61,909 bases of DNA from Streptomyces sp. CoH27 (GTDB lineage Bacteria; Actinomycetota; Actinomycetes; Streptomycetales; Streptomycetaceae). The stretch lies in the NCBI RefSeq assembly GCF_020181035.1, contig NZ_JAIQYY010000015.1:44675-106583 (forward strand). Reading direction: 5' to 3'. The notes beneath the pieces were generated by a model, which worked only from the letters and a program-made list of their open reading frames with translations, had not been told where the DNA came from and made no database searches. How positions within the stretch are numbered: the first letter of the stretch is position 1; each line of letters begins with the position of its first letter. Positions 1-8,650 of the stretch are shown here, in pieces. A program made the translations under genes and the position numbers.

Positions 1-16
1 TTGTTCTGCTGTCGTG

Positions 17-355
17 TCAGAGCGCGTCGGGGCCGCGCTCGCCGGTGCGGACCCGGACGGCCGTGTCGACCGGCAGGGACCAGACCTTGCCGTCACCGAT
101 CTTGCCGGTTCGGGCCGCCTTCACGATGACCTCGATCAGCTGCTCGGCGTCGTCGTCCTCGGCCAGCACCTCGATGCGGATCTTGGGGACCAGGTCGACG
201 GTGTACTCGGCACCGCGGTAGACCTCGGTGTGGCCCCGCTGCCGACCGTAACCGCTGGCCTCGGTGACCGTCAGCCCGTGGACGCCGAAGGCCTGAAGCG
301 CCTCCTTGATCTCGTCCAGCCGGTGGGGCTTGACGACGGCGGTGATGAGCTTCAT
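17..355 (-). CDS. glnK: PII nitrogen regulatory protein GlnK
   Basis: Cytosolic trimeric PII signal protein that reads nitrogen status through ATP, ADP and 2-oxoglutarate and gates the ammonium channel AmtB. The 112-residue product has the usual PII length. It starts MKLITAVVKPHRLDEIK, has the T-loop with Tyr51 (GAEYTVD), which is adenylylated in Streptomyces GlnK, and the C-terminal signature GKIGDGKVW. Its ATG overlaps the amtB stop in an ATGA, so translation is very probably coupled to amtB. In streptomycetes glnD follows, which would lie beyond the left edge; only 16 bases remain there. Regulation is expected through the GlnR-type box upstream of amtB. Function is assigned from family knowledge; the motifs are read directly. 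Confidence 0.96.
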   Translation of the reverse strand: MKLITAVVKPHRLDEIKEALQAFGVHGLTVTEASGYGRQRGHTEVYRGAEYTVDLVPKIRIEVLAEDDDAEQLIEVIVKAARTGKIGDGKVWSLPVDTAVRVRTGERGPDAL

Positions 356-1695
356 GCGTCCACCTTCTTGGTCTGCGTGGTGGCCAGGGCCGGGGCGTGG
401 GCGGCGGAGCCGATGACACCACCGCCGGTGCCGCTGAAGTCGTAGGCGCTCTCGGCGTGCTCGGCCTGGTCGATACCGGAGATCTCCTCGTCCTCGGTGA
501 CCCGCATGCCGATCGTCTTGTCGAGCAGGAAGGCGAGGATCGCGGAGACGACCAGCGAGTAGCCGAGGACCGCGCCGACACCGGCGCACTGCTTCCACAG
601 CTGGGTCCAGGAGTGGTCGCCGTAGAAGACGCCCGTGGCGGTGGACTGGCCCTTGCCGGTGGCGAAGAAGCCGATCAGCAGGGAGCCGAGGATGCCGCCG
701 ACCATGTGGACGCCGACGACGTCGAGGGAGTCGTCGTAGCCGAACTTGAACTTCAGGCCGACGGCCGCGGCGCAGGCGACACCGGCGATGGCGCCGACGG
801 CGATCGCGCCGAGCGGGGAGACCGCACCGCCGGACGGGGTGATCGCGACGAGTCCGGCGACCGCGCCGGAGGCGGCGCCCAGCGTGGTGAACGCGCCGTG
901 CTTGATCTTCTCGTAGGCGAGCCAGGCCAGCATGGCGGCACCCGTCGCGACCTGCGTGTTGACGAACATCAGCGCGCCGACGCCGTCGTCGTTGCCGAGC
1001 CAGGAGCCGGCGTTGAAGCCGAACCAGCCGAACCACAGCAGACCGGCGCCGAGCATGACCAGCGGGAGGCTGTGCGGGCGCATCGGGTCCTTCTTGAAGC
1101 CGACGCGCTTGCCGATGACGAGGATGACACCGAGCGCCGCCGCACCCGCGTTGATGTGGACCGCCGTACCGCCCGCGAAGTCGATCACGCCGAGCTTGAA
1201 GGCCCAGCCGTCGGCACCCCAGACCCAGTGGGCGACCGGGACGTAGACGATCGTGGCCCACAGGGCGATGAACAGGCACCAGGCCGAGAACTTCACGCGG
1301 TCGGCGAGCGCGCCGCTTATCAGGGCCGGTGTGATGATGGCGAACATCATCTGGAAGACCATGAAGACGAAGATCGGGATGGTGTATCCCGGCCAGAGCT
1401 CGGTCAGGCCGATGTGGCTGAGCCCGAACCAGTTCGAGTCCCAGCCGATGAAGCCGTTGTGCGTGCCGAAGGCGAGGGAGAAGCCGTAGAGCGTCCAGAG
1501 GATGGTGATGATCCCCATGGCGATGAAGCTCATCATCAGCATGTTGAGGGTGCTCTTGACCCGGACCATGCCTCCGTAGAAGAAGGCGAGTCCCGGGGTC
1601 ATGATCAGCACCAGGGCGGAAGCAATGAGCATGAAGCCTGTGTTCGCGGACGACAGCTTGGGTGCCTCCGCGGCAAGCGTGATGGCTGGTGCCAT
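352..1695 (-). CDS. amtB: Ammonium transporter AmtB
   Basis: Integral membrane ammonium channel of the Amt/Rh family, about 447 residues. After a short N-terminus of about 20 residues the protein runs through about 11 hydrophobic segments. Amt hallmarks are visible: FFYGGMVR near the start, WTLYGFSLAF, the DFAGGTAVHINAG motif and HMVGGILGSLLIG with the conserved pore histidines. Two in-frame ATGs exist (1701 and 1695). The GAGGAG ribosome site abuts the first and is well spaced (6 bases) from the second, so 1695 is preferred. First gene of amtB-glnK; the stop overlaps the glnK ATG. A GlnR-type box lies about 110-145 bases upstream, consistent with induction under nitrogen limitation. Confidence 0.95.
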   Translation of the reverse strand: MAPAITLAAEAPKLSSANTGFMLIASALVLIMTPGLAFFYGGMVRVKSTLNMLMMSFIAMGIITILWTLYGFSLAFGTHNGFIGWDSNWFGLSHIGLTELWPGYTIPIFVFMVFQMMFAIITPALISGALADRVKFSAWCLFIALWATIVYVPVAHWVWGADGWAFKLGVIDFAGGTAVHINAGAAALGVILVIGKRVGFKKDPMRPHSLPLVMLGAGLLWFGWFGFNAGSWLGNDDGVGALMFVNTQVATGAAMLAWLAYEKIKHGAFTTLGAASGAVAGLVAITPSGGAVSPLGAIAVGAIAGVACAAAVGLKFKFGYDDSLDVVGVHMVGGILGSLLIGFFATGKGQSTATGVFYGDHSWTQLWKQCAGVGAVLGYSLVVSAILAFLLDKTIGMRVTEDEEISGIDQAEHAESAYDFSGTGGGVIGSAAHAPALATTQTKKVDA

Positions 1696-1801
1696 CGGCA
1701 TCTCCTCGTCATTGGTACGGCCCCGTGCGGGCGGTGCCTGTGAGCGGTCCGGTCGGTTGCGGGGGGCGGGCCGGTTATGCGCCAGAGACTGACGCAGCGC
1801 G

Positions 1802-1839
1802 GTTTCGATGGAAGCCCCTCGTTGTTTCGCCGGGGTGAC
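1802..1839 (-). promoter_or_regulatory. GlnR-type binding site upstream of amtB
   Basis: Read on the minus strand, GTCAC, six bases, GAAAC matches the actinobacterial GlnR box gTnAc-n6-GaAAc exactly. A second GAAAC follows 22 bases after the first, with a degenerate GGGCT in the place of the second gTnAc. The 22-base period is that of tandem GlnR a/b sites. A further GTAAC lies 20 bases upstream (1855-1859). The position, before the amtB-glnK start, fits a nitrogen-limitation activator site. Inference from consensus only. Confidence 0.75.
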
Positions 1840-1906
1840 GAAGGCGCCGTGCGTGTTACGCGTGGATGAACTGCCGGATCTCCGGCATGGCGATCGTTAT
1901 CGTGAC

Positions 1907-1940
1907 GCAACCTGCCGGGGAGGAGTCCCCGGCAGGTTGC
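1907..1940 (-). terminator. Perfect 15-bp hairpin downstream of nsdA
   Basis: Arms 1907-1921 and 1926-1940 pair perfectly over 15 bases with a four-base loop (ggag on the plus strand). It lies 100 bases after the nsdA stop and before the amtB regulatory region, so it probably ends nsdA transcription. No U-tract follows, which is common in Streptomyces. Confidence 0.7.
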
Positions 1941-2041
1941 AAAGCCGGCCGCGGCGGGCCTCTCGATGACCTGGCGTGGGGGAGCCGAGTCGGGCAGTTC
2001 GGGAGGCCCGGCCGCGGCCGGGGCTTGGGATACCGGGGCCG

Positions 2042-3520
2042 TCAGACGGCCTCGGCGGTCTCCGGGAGGTCCACGGCGAGCTGGTCGGTGAGGTCGACGA
2101 CGACGGCGAGGTCGCCGTAGTCCCGCGCGGCCGTGTCGACCGTCTTTCGGATACGAGTGTTCACGCGCTCGGAGCGGACCTTCTTGGCGATCTCCATCGC
2201 CCGGGTGGCGTATTCCGTGCCCTGCTCGGGCTCGCGCTGGAGCAGATGCACGGTGGCCTTGCCGATCAGGTTGAGCGCATACGACCGCTGGTGCTCCGGA
2301 TCGTCGGCGAACAGCTCCACGGCCCGCTGCATGAGCGGCTCGGCGAGGGAGGCGTAGGTGGGGCTGCGCCCGGCGACGTAGGCGAGGTCGCGGAAGGAGT
2401 GGGAGTTCTCGCCGTACAGCTCGGCCTCGGAGAAGAAGCGGATCCAGTCGGGGTCCGGCTCGTCCCACTCGTCGGCCTCGGTGAAGGTGTCCTCGGCCAT
2501 GCGGACCGCACGCTTGGTCTTGCCGGGCTGGCCCATGTTGGCGTACGCGCGGGCCTCCATCGCATACAGCATGGACTGGGTGCGCGGGCTCGCGCAGTCC
2601 CGGCTGCCGTACTGGGCGAGGTGGATGAGCTCCAGGGCGTCGTCGGGCCGGCCGAGGTGGATCATCTGGCGGCTCATGCTGGAGAGGATGTACGAGCCGA
2701 GCGGCTTGTCACCGGCCTCCTTGGCCGCGTGCAGGGCGAGAACGAAGTACTTCTGCGCGGTGGGCTGGAGGCCGACGTCGTACGACATCCAGCCCGCCAG
2801 CTCGGCCAGTTCGGCCGCGACCTTGAACAGGACGCGGGTGGTGGCCTCGGGCTGGGGTTCCTGGAGCAGGTCGGTGACCTCGTGCAGCTGGCCGACGACC
2901 GCCTTGCGGCGCAGGCCGCCGCCGCACTGGGCGTCCCACTGGCGGAACATCCGGGTGGTGGACTCCAGCAGCTCCAGCTCGGGCCGGGACAGCCGGCCGG
3001 GGCGGCGCGGGTCGAGGAGGCGCGCGGGCTCGGCCGCCACCGGGGAGGCGGGGCTCGGCACGAGCCAGCGCTGCATGGGCTCGATCAGTGAGGGGCCGGC
3101 GGACAGTGCGAGGGAGGTGCCGAGGAAGCCGCGCCGGGCGAGCATCAGATCGCTGCGCGAGAACTCGCTGAGCAGGGCGACCGTCTGCGGTCCGGTCCAG
3201 GGCAGGTCGACGCCGGACGCGGAGGGTGACTGGCGGGCGGCGCGCAGACCGAGGTCCTCGATGGAGACCACACAGCCGAAGCGCTCGGAGAACAGCTCCG
3301 AGAGGATGCGCGGGATCGGTTCGCGGGGATTCTCGCCGTCCAGCCAGCGCCGTACGCGCGAGGTGTCGGTGGAGATGTGGTTGGCGCCCAGCTGGCGGGC
3401 GCGGCGGTTCACCTGGCGGGCCAGCTCGCCCTTGGACCAGCCGCTGCGTACGAACCACGAGCCGAGCAGCTCGTTGGGGCGCTTGTCAGCGTTCGTCCCG
3501 CTACCGCCGTTGCCGCTCAC
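2042..3520 (-). CDS. nsdA: NsdA-type negative regulator of sporulation and antibiotic production
   Basis: Predicted cytosolic regulator of 492 residues. The N-terminal part (about residues 10-70) contains a helix-turn-helix-like stretch (GWSKGELARQVNRRARQL, then SRVRRWLDGENPREPIPRIL), typical of the streptomycete family of XRE-like N-termini joined to a TPR-rich C-terminus. The remainder is helical with TPR-like repeats (for example AKEAGDKPLGSYILSSMSRQ). In S. coelicolor NsdA negatively affects sporulation and antibiotic synthesis; the identification rests on recalled sequence and on its position next to amtB and ftsY. GTG at 3520 is chosen because a G-rich site (GGGGG) precedes it by about seven bases and it yields the family length. 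A longer frame upstream has no ribosome site. Confidence 0.85.
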   Translation of the reverse strand: MSGNGGSGTNADKRPNELLGSWFVRSGWSKGELARQVNRRARQLGANHISTDTSRVRRWLDGENPREPIPRILSELFSERFGCVVSIEDLGLRAARQSPSASGVDLPWTGPQTVALLSEFSRSDLMLARRGFLGTSLALSAGPSLIEPMQRWLVPSPASPVAAEPARLLDPRRPGRLSRPELELLESTTRMFRQWDAQCGGGLRRKAVVGQLHEVTDLLQEPQPEATTRVLFKVAAELAELAGWMSYDVGLQPTAQKYFVLALHAAKEAGDKPLGSYILSSMSRQMIHLGRPDDALELIHLAQYGSRDCASPRTQSMLYAMEARAYANMGQPGKTKRAVRMAEDTFTEADEWDEPDPDWIRFFSEAELYGENSHSFRDLAYVAGRSPTYASLAEPLMQRAVELFADDPEHQRSYALNLIGKATVHLLQREPEQGTEYATRAMEIAKKVRSERVNTRIRKTVDTAARDYGDLAVVVDLTDQLAVDLPETAEAV

Positions 3521-4020
3521 TGGAACGCCCCCATCCCTGAGACCTCTTGTCGCCGTCGCGATCCTCGGTCGCCCCGGAGGGAGACCGCCACGCGCCAGCC
3601 CTATCAGAATGCCGGTAAATACGGCCTCCCGTCCGGTAGTTGTCACCCATCGAACGAGTTGACCACTGGCCTCCGGCAACCCATGGATGCATATGCCCCG
3701 AAGACTCGCACACTCACAGTAATCCTACGATCACCGGTCCAGCCATGGCGATCCAAGAAACGCCACCATTCGCCACCCCTTCGAATGAACTCACGATCCC
3801 TGGTCCGCGATTCACTTGACATAGGACGACCGAAAGTGGGCGGAGTGAGGCACGTGGGGGCGCGTGACCGTCGATGCGCCACCCGAAGCGCTTCCAGGCG
3901 CCGCTTCGACCTCGCGCGTGGCCCGGGGCCGGCACGGGAAGGCGGAGCCCTAGCATTACGTTCCGCTTTCGCCTCGTTCCGTGTCGTAACCACCGGCGCG
4001 CTGGACCCGTTGGAGGGGGC
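3521..4020. other. Divergent intergenic region nsdA / Prim-Pol gene
   Basis: A 500-base spacer between divergent genes. It must hold the promoters of nsdA and of the gene at 4021. Base composition is lower in GC around 3600-3830 than in flanking genes, as expected for regulatory DNA. I see no convincing small gene, repeat or strong inverted repeat in it. Confidence 0.5.
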
Positions 4021-4683
4021 ATGGGCTTCACGATCGGCGGCATTCGCGAGATCCGCTCCAGCACGCGGCGGCGCGGCCGTTCCTCGGAGTGCACCGCCGT
4101 CGCCGAGTTCACCGGGCTGTGGGGCTGGGACGTGGTGCCGGGCGCACGGGCCGCGGCGGGCGCCTGCTCGTGCGGGCATGCCGACTGCCCGGCGCCGGGG
4201 GCCCATCCGCTCGACTTCGCACCCCAGGTGCCGGCCGGGGCCACGCTGGACGAGGTGAGCAAGGCCTGGGCGGAGTTCCCGGGGGCCGCGGTGATGCTGC
4301 CGGTGGGCCAGGCCTTCGACGTCATCGAGGTCTCCGAGGCGGCCGGCCGGCGCGCTCTGGTCCGGCTCGAACGCATGGGCCTTCCGCTCGGCCCGGTGGC
4401 CGCGACTCCGGACGGCCGGGCCCACTTCTTCGTCTCCCCGGGCGCCGCCGCCGACCTGCCCCGGCTGCTCTACCGCATGGGCTGGGACGACCCCTCCGCC
4501 CTGGACCTGCGCGGCCTCGGCCCCGGTGCGTACATCACGGCCCCGCCCTCCGACCGGGGCGGCCTGGGCCCGGTGCGCTGGCTGCGCCCGCCGGCGCTGG
4601 ACTCGGCGACGGCACCTCCGGCGGCCCGGCTGCTGCTGGGCACGCTGGCCTATGTGGCGCACCGGTCGCGGGCGCAGGCATAA
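4021..4683 (+). CDS. Bifunctional DNA primase/polymerase (Prim-Pol) N-terminal domain protein
   Basis: A 220-residue protein resembling the N-terminal Prim-Pol domain family common in actinobacteria. Visible features are the WGWDVVPGA opening segment, a Cys/His cluster (GACSCGHADCPAPGAHP, residues about 43-60) that looks like the zinc-binding insertion of these proteins, and the downstream hydrophobic/glycine pattern. The usual catalytic acidic cluster is not obvious: only DVIEVSEAAG (residues about 100-110) is a candidate, with Glu where an Asp-x-Asp might be expected. It may therefore be a catalytically altered stand-alone domain. It starts at ATG with GGAGGGGG immediately upstream. It stands alone, divergent from nsdA, and is followed by a bidirectional terminator. 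Confidence 0.7.
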   Translation: MGFTIGGIREIRSSTRRRGRSSECTAVAEFTGLWGWDVVPGARAAAGACSCGHADCPAPGAHPLDFAPQVPAGATLDEVSKAWAEFPGAAVMLPVGQAFDVIEVSEAAGRRALVRLERMGLPLGPVAATPDGRAHFFVSPGAAADLPRLLYRMGWDDPSALDLRGLGPGAYITAPPSDRGGLGPVRWLRPPALDSATAPPAARLLLGTLAYVAHRSRAQA

Positions 4684-4708
4684 CCCCTGGCGCCGGTCCG
4701 CACAAGGC

Positions 4709-4749
4709 GAAGCGCCCGTCCCCAACTGCACCTTGGGGCCGGGCGCTTC
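4709..4749. terminator. Bidirectional terminator between the Prim-Pol gene and ftsY
   Basis: Arms 4709-4725 and 4733-4749 pair over 17 bases with one mismatch and a seven-base loop. It sits 25 bases after one stop codon and about 30 bases beyond the convergent ftsY stop. Confidence 0.8.
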
Positions 4750-4756
4750 TCGCGCG

Positions 4757-4778
4757 CAGGTAGTGAATTCACTACCTG
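4757..4778. repeat. Perfect 22-bp palindrome next to the ftsY stop
   Basis: A spacerless palindrome with left half caggtagtgaa and its reverse complement on the right, centred on GAATTC. It ends one base before the ftsY stop codon. It is more AT-rich than its surroundings and separate from the GC-rich terminator at 4709-4749. It could be a protein-binding site or a second, loopless terminator arm; the sequence does not decide. Confidence 0.6.
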
Positions 4779-4779
4779 A

Positions 4780-5985
4780 TCAGTCACCGATCAGCGCGTC
4801 CACGAACGCCTCCGGCTCGAACGGCGCGAGATCGTCCGCGCCCTCGCCGAGTCCGACCAGCTTGACCGGCACGCCCAGCTCGCGCTGGACCGCGACGACG
4901 ATGCCGCCCTTGGCGGTGCCGTCGAGCTTGGTGAGCACGATGCCGGTGATGTCCACGACCTCGGCGAAGACCCGGGCCTGCACCAGACCGTTCTGGCCGG
5001 TGGTGGCGTCCAGGACGAGCAGCACCTCGTCCAGCGGCGCGTGCTTCTCCACGACCCGCTTGACCTTGCCCAGCTCGTCCATGAGGCCGGTCTTGGTGTG
5101 CAGGCGACCGGCGGTGTCGATGAGGACGACGTCGACCCCGATCTCCTTGCCCTCCTTGACCGCGTCGAAGGCCACGGAGGCCGGGTCGCCGGCTTCGGGG
5201 CCGCGCACGGTGTGGGCACCGACGCGCTCGCCCCAGGTCTGGAGCTGGTCGGCGGCGGCGGCGCGGAAGGTGTCGGCGGCGCCGAGCACGACCGTGCGGC
5301 CGTCGGCGACGAGCACGCGCGCGAGCTTGCCGGTGGTGGTGGTCTTGCCGGTGCCGTTGACGCCGACGACCATCACGATGCCGGGCTTGCGGTCCTCGGG
5401 CTCGGTCTTCACCGTGCGGTCGACGTCGGTGCCGACCAGCTTGAGCAGCTCCTCGCGCAGCAGGACGCGCAGCTCCTCGGGGGTGCGGGTGCCGAGCACC
5501 TTGACGCGCTCGCGCAGGCCCTCGACCAGTTCCTGGGTGGGCTGCACGCCGACGTCGGCGGTGAGCAGGATGTCCTCGATCTCCTCCCAGGTCTCCTCGT
5601 CCAGGTGCTCGCGCGAGAGCAGCGTGAGCAGGCCCTTGCCGAGGGCGTTCTGGGAGCGGGACAGGCGGGTGCGCAGCCGGACCAGCCGGCCGGCGGTGGG
5701 CTCCGGGATCTCGATCTCCGGAACCTCTTCGACGACGGGAGGCTCCGCCACGGCGACCGGTGCTGGGCCGCCGGGGAGATCCACCTCCTCGATCGTCCGG
5801 CGCGGTTCGTCGCGCGGTGTCTCGGCCTCGTCGCCGACGTGCGGCTCGGCCGGGGGCGCGGTGATGTCGGGCGTCTTCGGGGGTGGCGGAGGCAGCGACT
5901 TCCGGCGCCGGCTGCCCACGATCAGCCCACCGAGCGCGCCGAGCACGACCACGGCGATGACTACAGCAAGGATGACGGTTTCCAT
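4780..5985 (-). CDS. ftsY: Signal recognition particle receptor FtsY
   Basis: SRP-receptor GTPase that docks ribosome-SRP complexes at the membrane for co-translational insertion; 401 residues. From the N-terminus: a membrane anchor (METVILAVVIAVVVLGALGG), an acidic, proline-rich A domain to about residue 95, the four-helix N domain, then the SRP GTPase G domain with P-loop GVNGTGKTTT, the DTFRAAAADQL motif, the DTAGRLHTK Walker B/G3 region, TKLDGTAKGG (G4) and the terminal GLGEGADDLAPF motif. ATG at 5985 is preferred over 6006 because it begins exactly with the anchor and GGACG lies about six bases upstream. Monocistronic, convergent with the Prim-Pol gene. Confidence 0.97.
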   Translation of the reverse strand: METVILAVVIAVVVLGALGGLIVGSRRRKSLPPPPPKTPDITAPPAEPHVGDEAETPRDEPRRTIEEVDLPGGPAPVAVAEPPVVEEVPEIEIPEPTAGRLVRLRTRLSRSQNALGKGLLTLLSREHLDEETWEEIEDILLTADVGVQPTQELVEGLRERVKVLGTRTPEELRVLLREELLKLVGTDVDRTVKTEPEDRKPGIVMVVGVNGTGKTTTTGKLARVLVADGRTVVLGAADTFRAAAADQLQTWGERVGAHTVRGPEAGDPASVAFDAVKEGKEIGVDVVLIDTAGRLHTKTGLMDELGKVKRVVEKHAPLDEVLLVLDATTGQNGLVQARVFAEVVDITGIVLTKLDGTAKGGIVVAVQRELGVPVKLVGLGEGADDLAPFEPEAFVDALIGD

Positions 5986-6153
5986 AACGCGTCCAGTATC
6001 AGCCATGGGTTACGACGAGAGCTTATTTGTGGCTTCCTCCGAGAGACAAACGCTACTTAAGGCGAGGAGTGGGATCAAAGTACGATGGTGGCGGCTCCGT
6101 CGACGCGCGTAGAGTCCGACCGTCCCCTTCCCCCCACGGCAGGCCCCTTTTTG

Positions 6154-7614
6154 ATGAGCAAAACCGTCGAGACCGAAGGTGCTCTCGAAACCCGAGGCAT
6201 CGAGCAGGTCCCGGATCACGAGCGCACCGGGAAGACCCGTGAGCTGTTCCCGACCTGGGTCGGCGCCAACATCAGCGTGCTGCTGCTGACGATGGGCGCG
6301 AGCCTCGTCGTGGCGTACCACCTGAACATCTGGCAGGCGCTGGTCGTCGCGGTGGCGGCGCCGGTCGTGTCGTACGGCCTCGTCGGGCTGATCGGGATCG
6401 CGGGCAAGCGCGGCGGCGCGCCCGGCATGGCGCTGTCGCGCGCGGTCTTCGGCCAGCGCGGCAATCTGCTGCCCGGTTCGCTGATCTGGGTCGCGCGCTG
6501 GGGCTGGGAGACGATCAACGCGGTGACCGGCGCGTACGCGATGCTCACCATCCTGGACATCCTGTTCGGCCTGAAGGCGAACAGCGTGCTCGACATGGTG
6601 ACGCTGCTGGTCTTCGTCGTCGCGACGTTCGCGATCTCCGGGCTCGGCATCAACGCCGTGCAGAAGTGCAACAAGTACGCGACGTACCTCTTCGGCGTCT
6701 TCTCGGTGCTGGTGCTGGTCTACCTCATCGCGAACACGAACTGGTCGAAGGTGCTGCACCACGGCGGCGGCTCCACGGCCGCGGTGATCACCGGTGTCGG
6801 CATGATCGCGGCGGGCGGTGTCAGCTGGATCCCGACGGCGCCGGACTTCACCCGCTACCTGCCGCGCACGGCGTCGTCGAAGGCGATCGTGGGTACGGCG
6901 GTGGGCGGCGCCGGCATCGTCGTGCTGCCCATGGTCCTGATGGGCGCGGTGATGGCGGTCTCGACCCCGGACCTGGCCTCGGCCACCGACCCGGTGTCCT
7001 TCCTCGGCGAGATCCTGCCGACGTGGATCGCGGTGCCGTACCTGTTCATCGCGCTGATCGGCATGCTGCTGATCAACTCGATGTCGATGTACTCGGCGGG
7101 CTTCACCGCGCAGACCCTCGGCTTCAAGGTGCCGCGGCACTGGGCGGTCTCGGTGAACGCCGTGATCTCGCTGGTCTTCGGCGGGGTGCTGATGCTGGTG
7201 GCGACGAGCTTCATGGGCTCCTTCATCGCCTTCCTCTCCCTGCTCGCCGTCGCCTTCTCCGCCTGGGTGGGCGTGTTCGGCGCGGACATGCTGCGCCGCA
7301 CGGAGTACGACGGCGAGGCCATGGCCGACACGACCCGCACCAGCGCCTACTGGTACAAGGGCGGCTTCTCCCCCGCGGCCGTGGCCGCCTGGGCGATCGG
7401 CCTGCTGTCGGGCCTGATGTTCACGACCTCGGACTGGTTCACCGGCCCGCTCGCGAAGAACAACGTCATCGGCGAGTACGGCCTCGGCTGGGTCGCCACG
7501 ATCGTCATCTCGGGCCTGCTGTACGTGATCCTGCCGAAGCCGGCGGTGGTGCGGCCGGCGCCGGCCGGCGAGCAGGCGGCGGAGGCCAGGGAGTCCGCGA
7601 CTCTGGCTGTCTGA
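6154..7614 (+). CDS. NCS1-family nucleobase:cation symporter
   Basis: Membrane permease of 486 residues, likely cytosine, purine or related nucleobase uptake (CodB/PurP-like branch). About 12 hydrophobic segments are visible from residue 30 on. NCS1 landmarks include the early SVLLLTMGASLVVAY, GIAGKRGGAPGMALSRAVFGQRGNLLPG in the first loop, RWGWETINAV in TM3, and VSWIPTAPDFTRYLP. Substrate cannot be decided from sequence. The start is placed at ATG 6154 (MSKTVETEG); the ribosome site is weak and TTG 6151 directly precedes it. Divergent from ftsY. Followed within 60 bases by the luciferase-like gene, with a hairpin between them. Confidence 0.85.
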   Translation: MSKTVETEGALETRGIEQVPDHERTGKTRELFPTWVGANISVLLLTMGASLVVAYHLNIWQALVVAVAAPVVSYGLVGLIGIAGKRGGAPGMALSRAVFGQRGNLLPGSLIWVARWGWETINAVTGAYAMLTILDILFGLKANSVLDMVTLLVFVVATFAISGLGINAVQKCNKYATYLFGVFSVLVLVYLIANTNWSKVLHHGGGSTAAVITGVGMIAAGGVSWIPTAPDFTRYLPRTASSKAIVGTAVGGAGIVVLPMVLMGAVMAVSTPDLASATDPVSFLGEILPTWIAVPYLFIALIGMLLINSMSMYSAGFTAQTLGFKVPRHWAVSVNAVISLVFGGVLMLVATSFMGSFIAFLSLLAVAFSAWVGVFGADMLRRTEYDGEAMADTTRTSAYWYKGGFSPAAVAAWAIGLLSGLMFTTSDWFTGPLAKNNVIGEYGLGWVATIVISGLLYVILPKPAVVRPAPAGEQAAEARESATLAV

Positions 7615-7630
7615 CGCTACGTCAGCTACC

Positions 7631-7663
7631 GTCCCCCTCCACCGCATCGCACCGGAGGGGGAC
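7631..7663 (+). promoter_or_regulatory. Hairpin covering the ribosome site of the luciferase-like gene
   Basis: Arms gtccccctcc (7631-7640) and ggagggggac (7654-7663) pair perfectly over ten bases with a 13-base loop. The right arm contains the ribosome-binding site of the gene starting at 7670. It can act as terminator for the permease gene or mask the ribosome site, or both. Confidence 0.6.
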
Positions 7664-7669
7664 TTTCCC

Positions 7670-8650
7670 ATGCCCGTCACGGTCGTCCGCTTCAATCTCG
7701 TCGCCCCGGGCGCCGCGCCCGCCGCGCTCTCCGCCCGTTACCGGGCCGCCCTGGAGATGGCCGCGTACGCGGACGAGCGCGGGATCAGCACCGTGCAGAC
7801 CGAGGAGCATCACGGCGCCGCGAACAACTGGCTGCCGTCGCCGTTCGCCTTCGCGGGCGCGGTGTTCGGGGCGACCCGGAACATCGCGGTGACCGTGTCG
7901 GCGGTGATCGGCCCGCTGCACGATCCGCTGCGGCTGGCCGAGGAGATCGCCGTACTGGACCTGCTGAGCGGCGGGCGGCTGGTGACGGTGGCGGGGATCG
8001 GCTACCGGCCCGAGGAGTACGCCCTGTTCGGCGTCGACTGGAAGCGCCGGGGCCGGCTCCAGGACGAGCTGCTTCAGACGCTGCTGACGGCGTGGTCGGG
8101 CGAGGAGTTCACCTACCGGGGCCGCCGGGTACGGCTCACCCCGCGCCCGTTCACCGATCCGCACCCGCTGCTGCTGGTCGGCGGCTCCTCCAGGGCCGCC
8201 GCGCGCCGGGCCGCCCGGCTGGGGCTGCCGTTCTTCCCGAGCGCGCACCTGCCCGAGCTGGAGGCGTACTACAAGGAGAAGCTCACCGAGTACGGCACCG
8301 AGGGCTGGTCGCTGATGCCCGCCGCCGAGACCCCGCTCCTGCACATCGCCGAGGACCCGGACCGGGCGTGGACCGTGTACGGCGAGCACTTCCTGCACGA
8401 GGCCCGGACCTACGCCTCCTGGCAGTCCGGGCAGATCCGCTCGGCGGTGAGGTCGGCGGCCACGACGGTGGACGAGCTCCGCGAGGAGGGCGTGTACCGG
8501 ATCCTCACCCCGGAGCAGTGCGTGGCGCTGGGCGCCGACAGTCTCGTGCTCCATCCGCTGGCGGGCGGGATGCCGGTGGCGGAGGGGTGGCGGAGCCTGA
8601 GGCTCTTCGCGGAGCGGGTGCTTCCGGTGCTGGCGGATCGAGCCGCGTGA
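7670..8650 (+). CDS. Luciferase-like (LLM class) flavin-dependent oxidoreductase
   Basis: A 326-residue TIM-barrel oxidoreductase of the bacterial luciferase family, which uses FMN or F420; actinobacterial members often use F420. Family features: strand 1 with FNLVAPG, QTEEHHGAANNWLPSP (the His pair typical of the second/third barrel strands), AVIGPLHDPLRLAEEIAVLDLLSGGRLVTVAGIGYRPEEYALFGVD, and HPLLLVGGSS before the second half. Substrate unknown. ATG start with GGAGGGGGA at good spacing. It may be co-transcribed with the upstream permease, subject to the intervening hairpin. Confidence 0.85.
   Translation: MPVTVVRFNLVAPGAAPAALSARYRAALEMAAYADERGISTVQTEEHHGAANNWLPSPFAFAGAVFGATRNIAVTVSAVIGPLHDPLRLAEEIAVLDLLSGGRLVTVAGIGYRPEEYALFGVDWKRRGRLQDELLQTLLTAWSGEEFTYRGRRVRLTPRPFTDPHPLLLVGGSSRAAARRAARLGLPFFPSAHLPELEAYYKEKLTEYGTEGWSLMPAAETPLLHIAEDPDRAWTVYGEHFLHEARTYASWQSGQIRSAVRSAATTVDELREEGVYRILTPEQCVALGADSLVLHPLAGGMPVAEGWRSLRLFAERVLPVLADRAA

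Noticed and set aside
3521..3713. Short minus-strand frames upstream of nsdA
   Set aside because: No ribosome site or coherent protein pattern; read as leader or promoter DNA.
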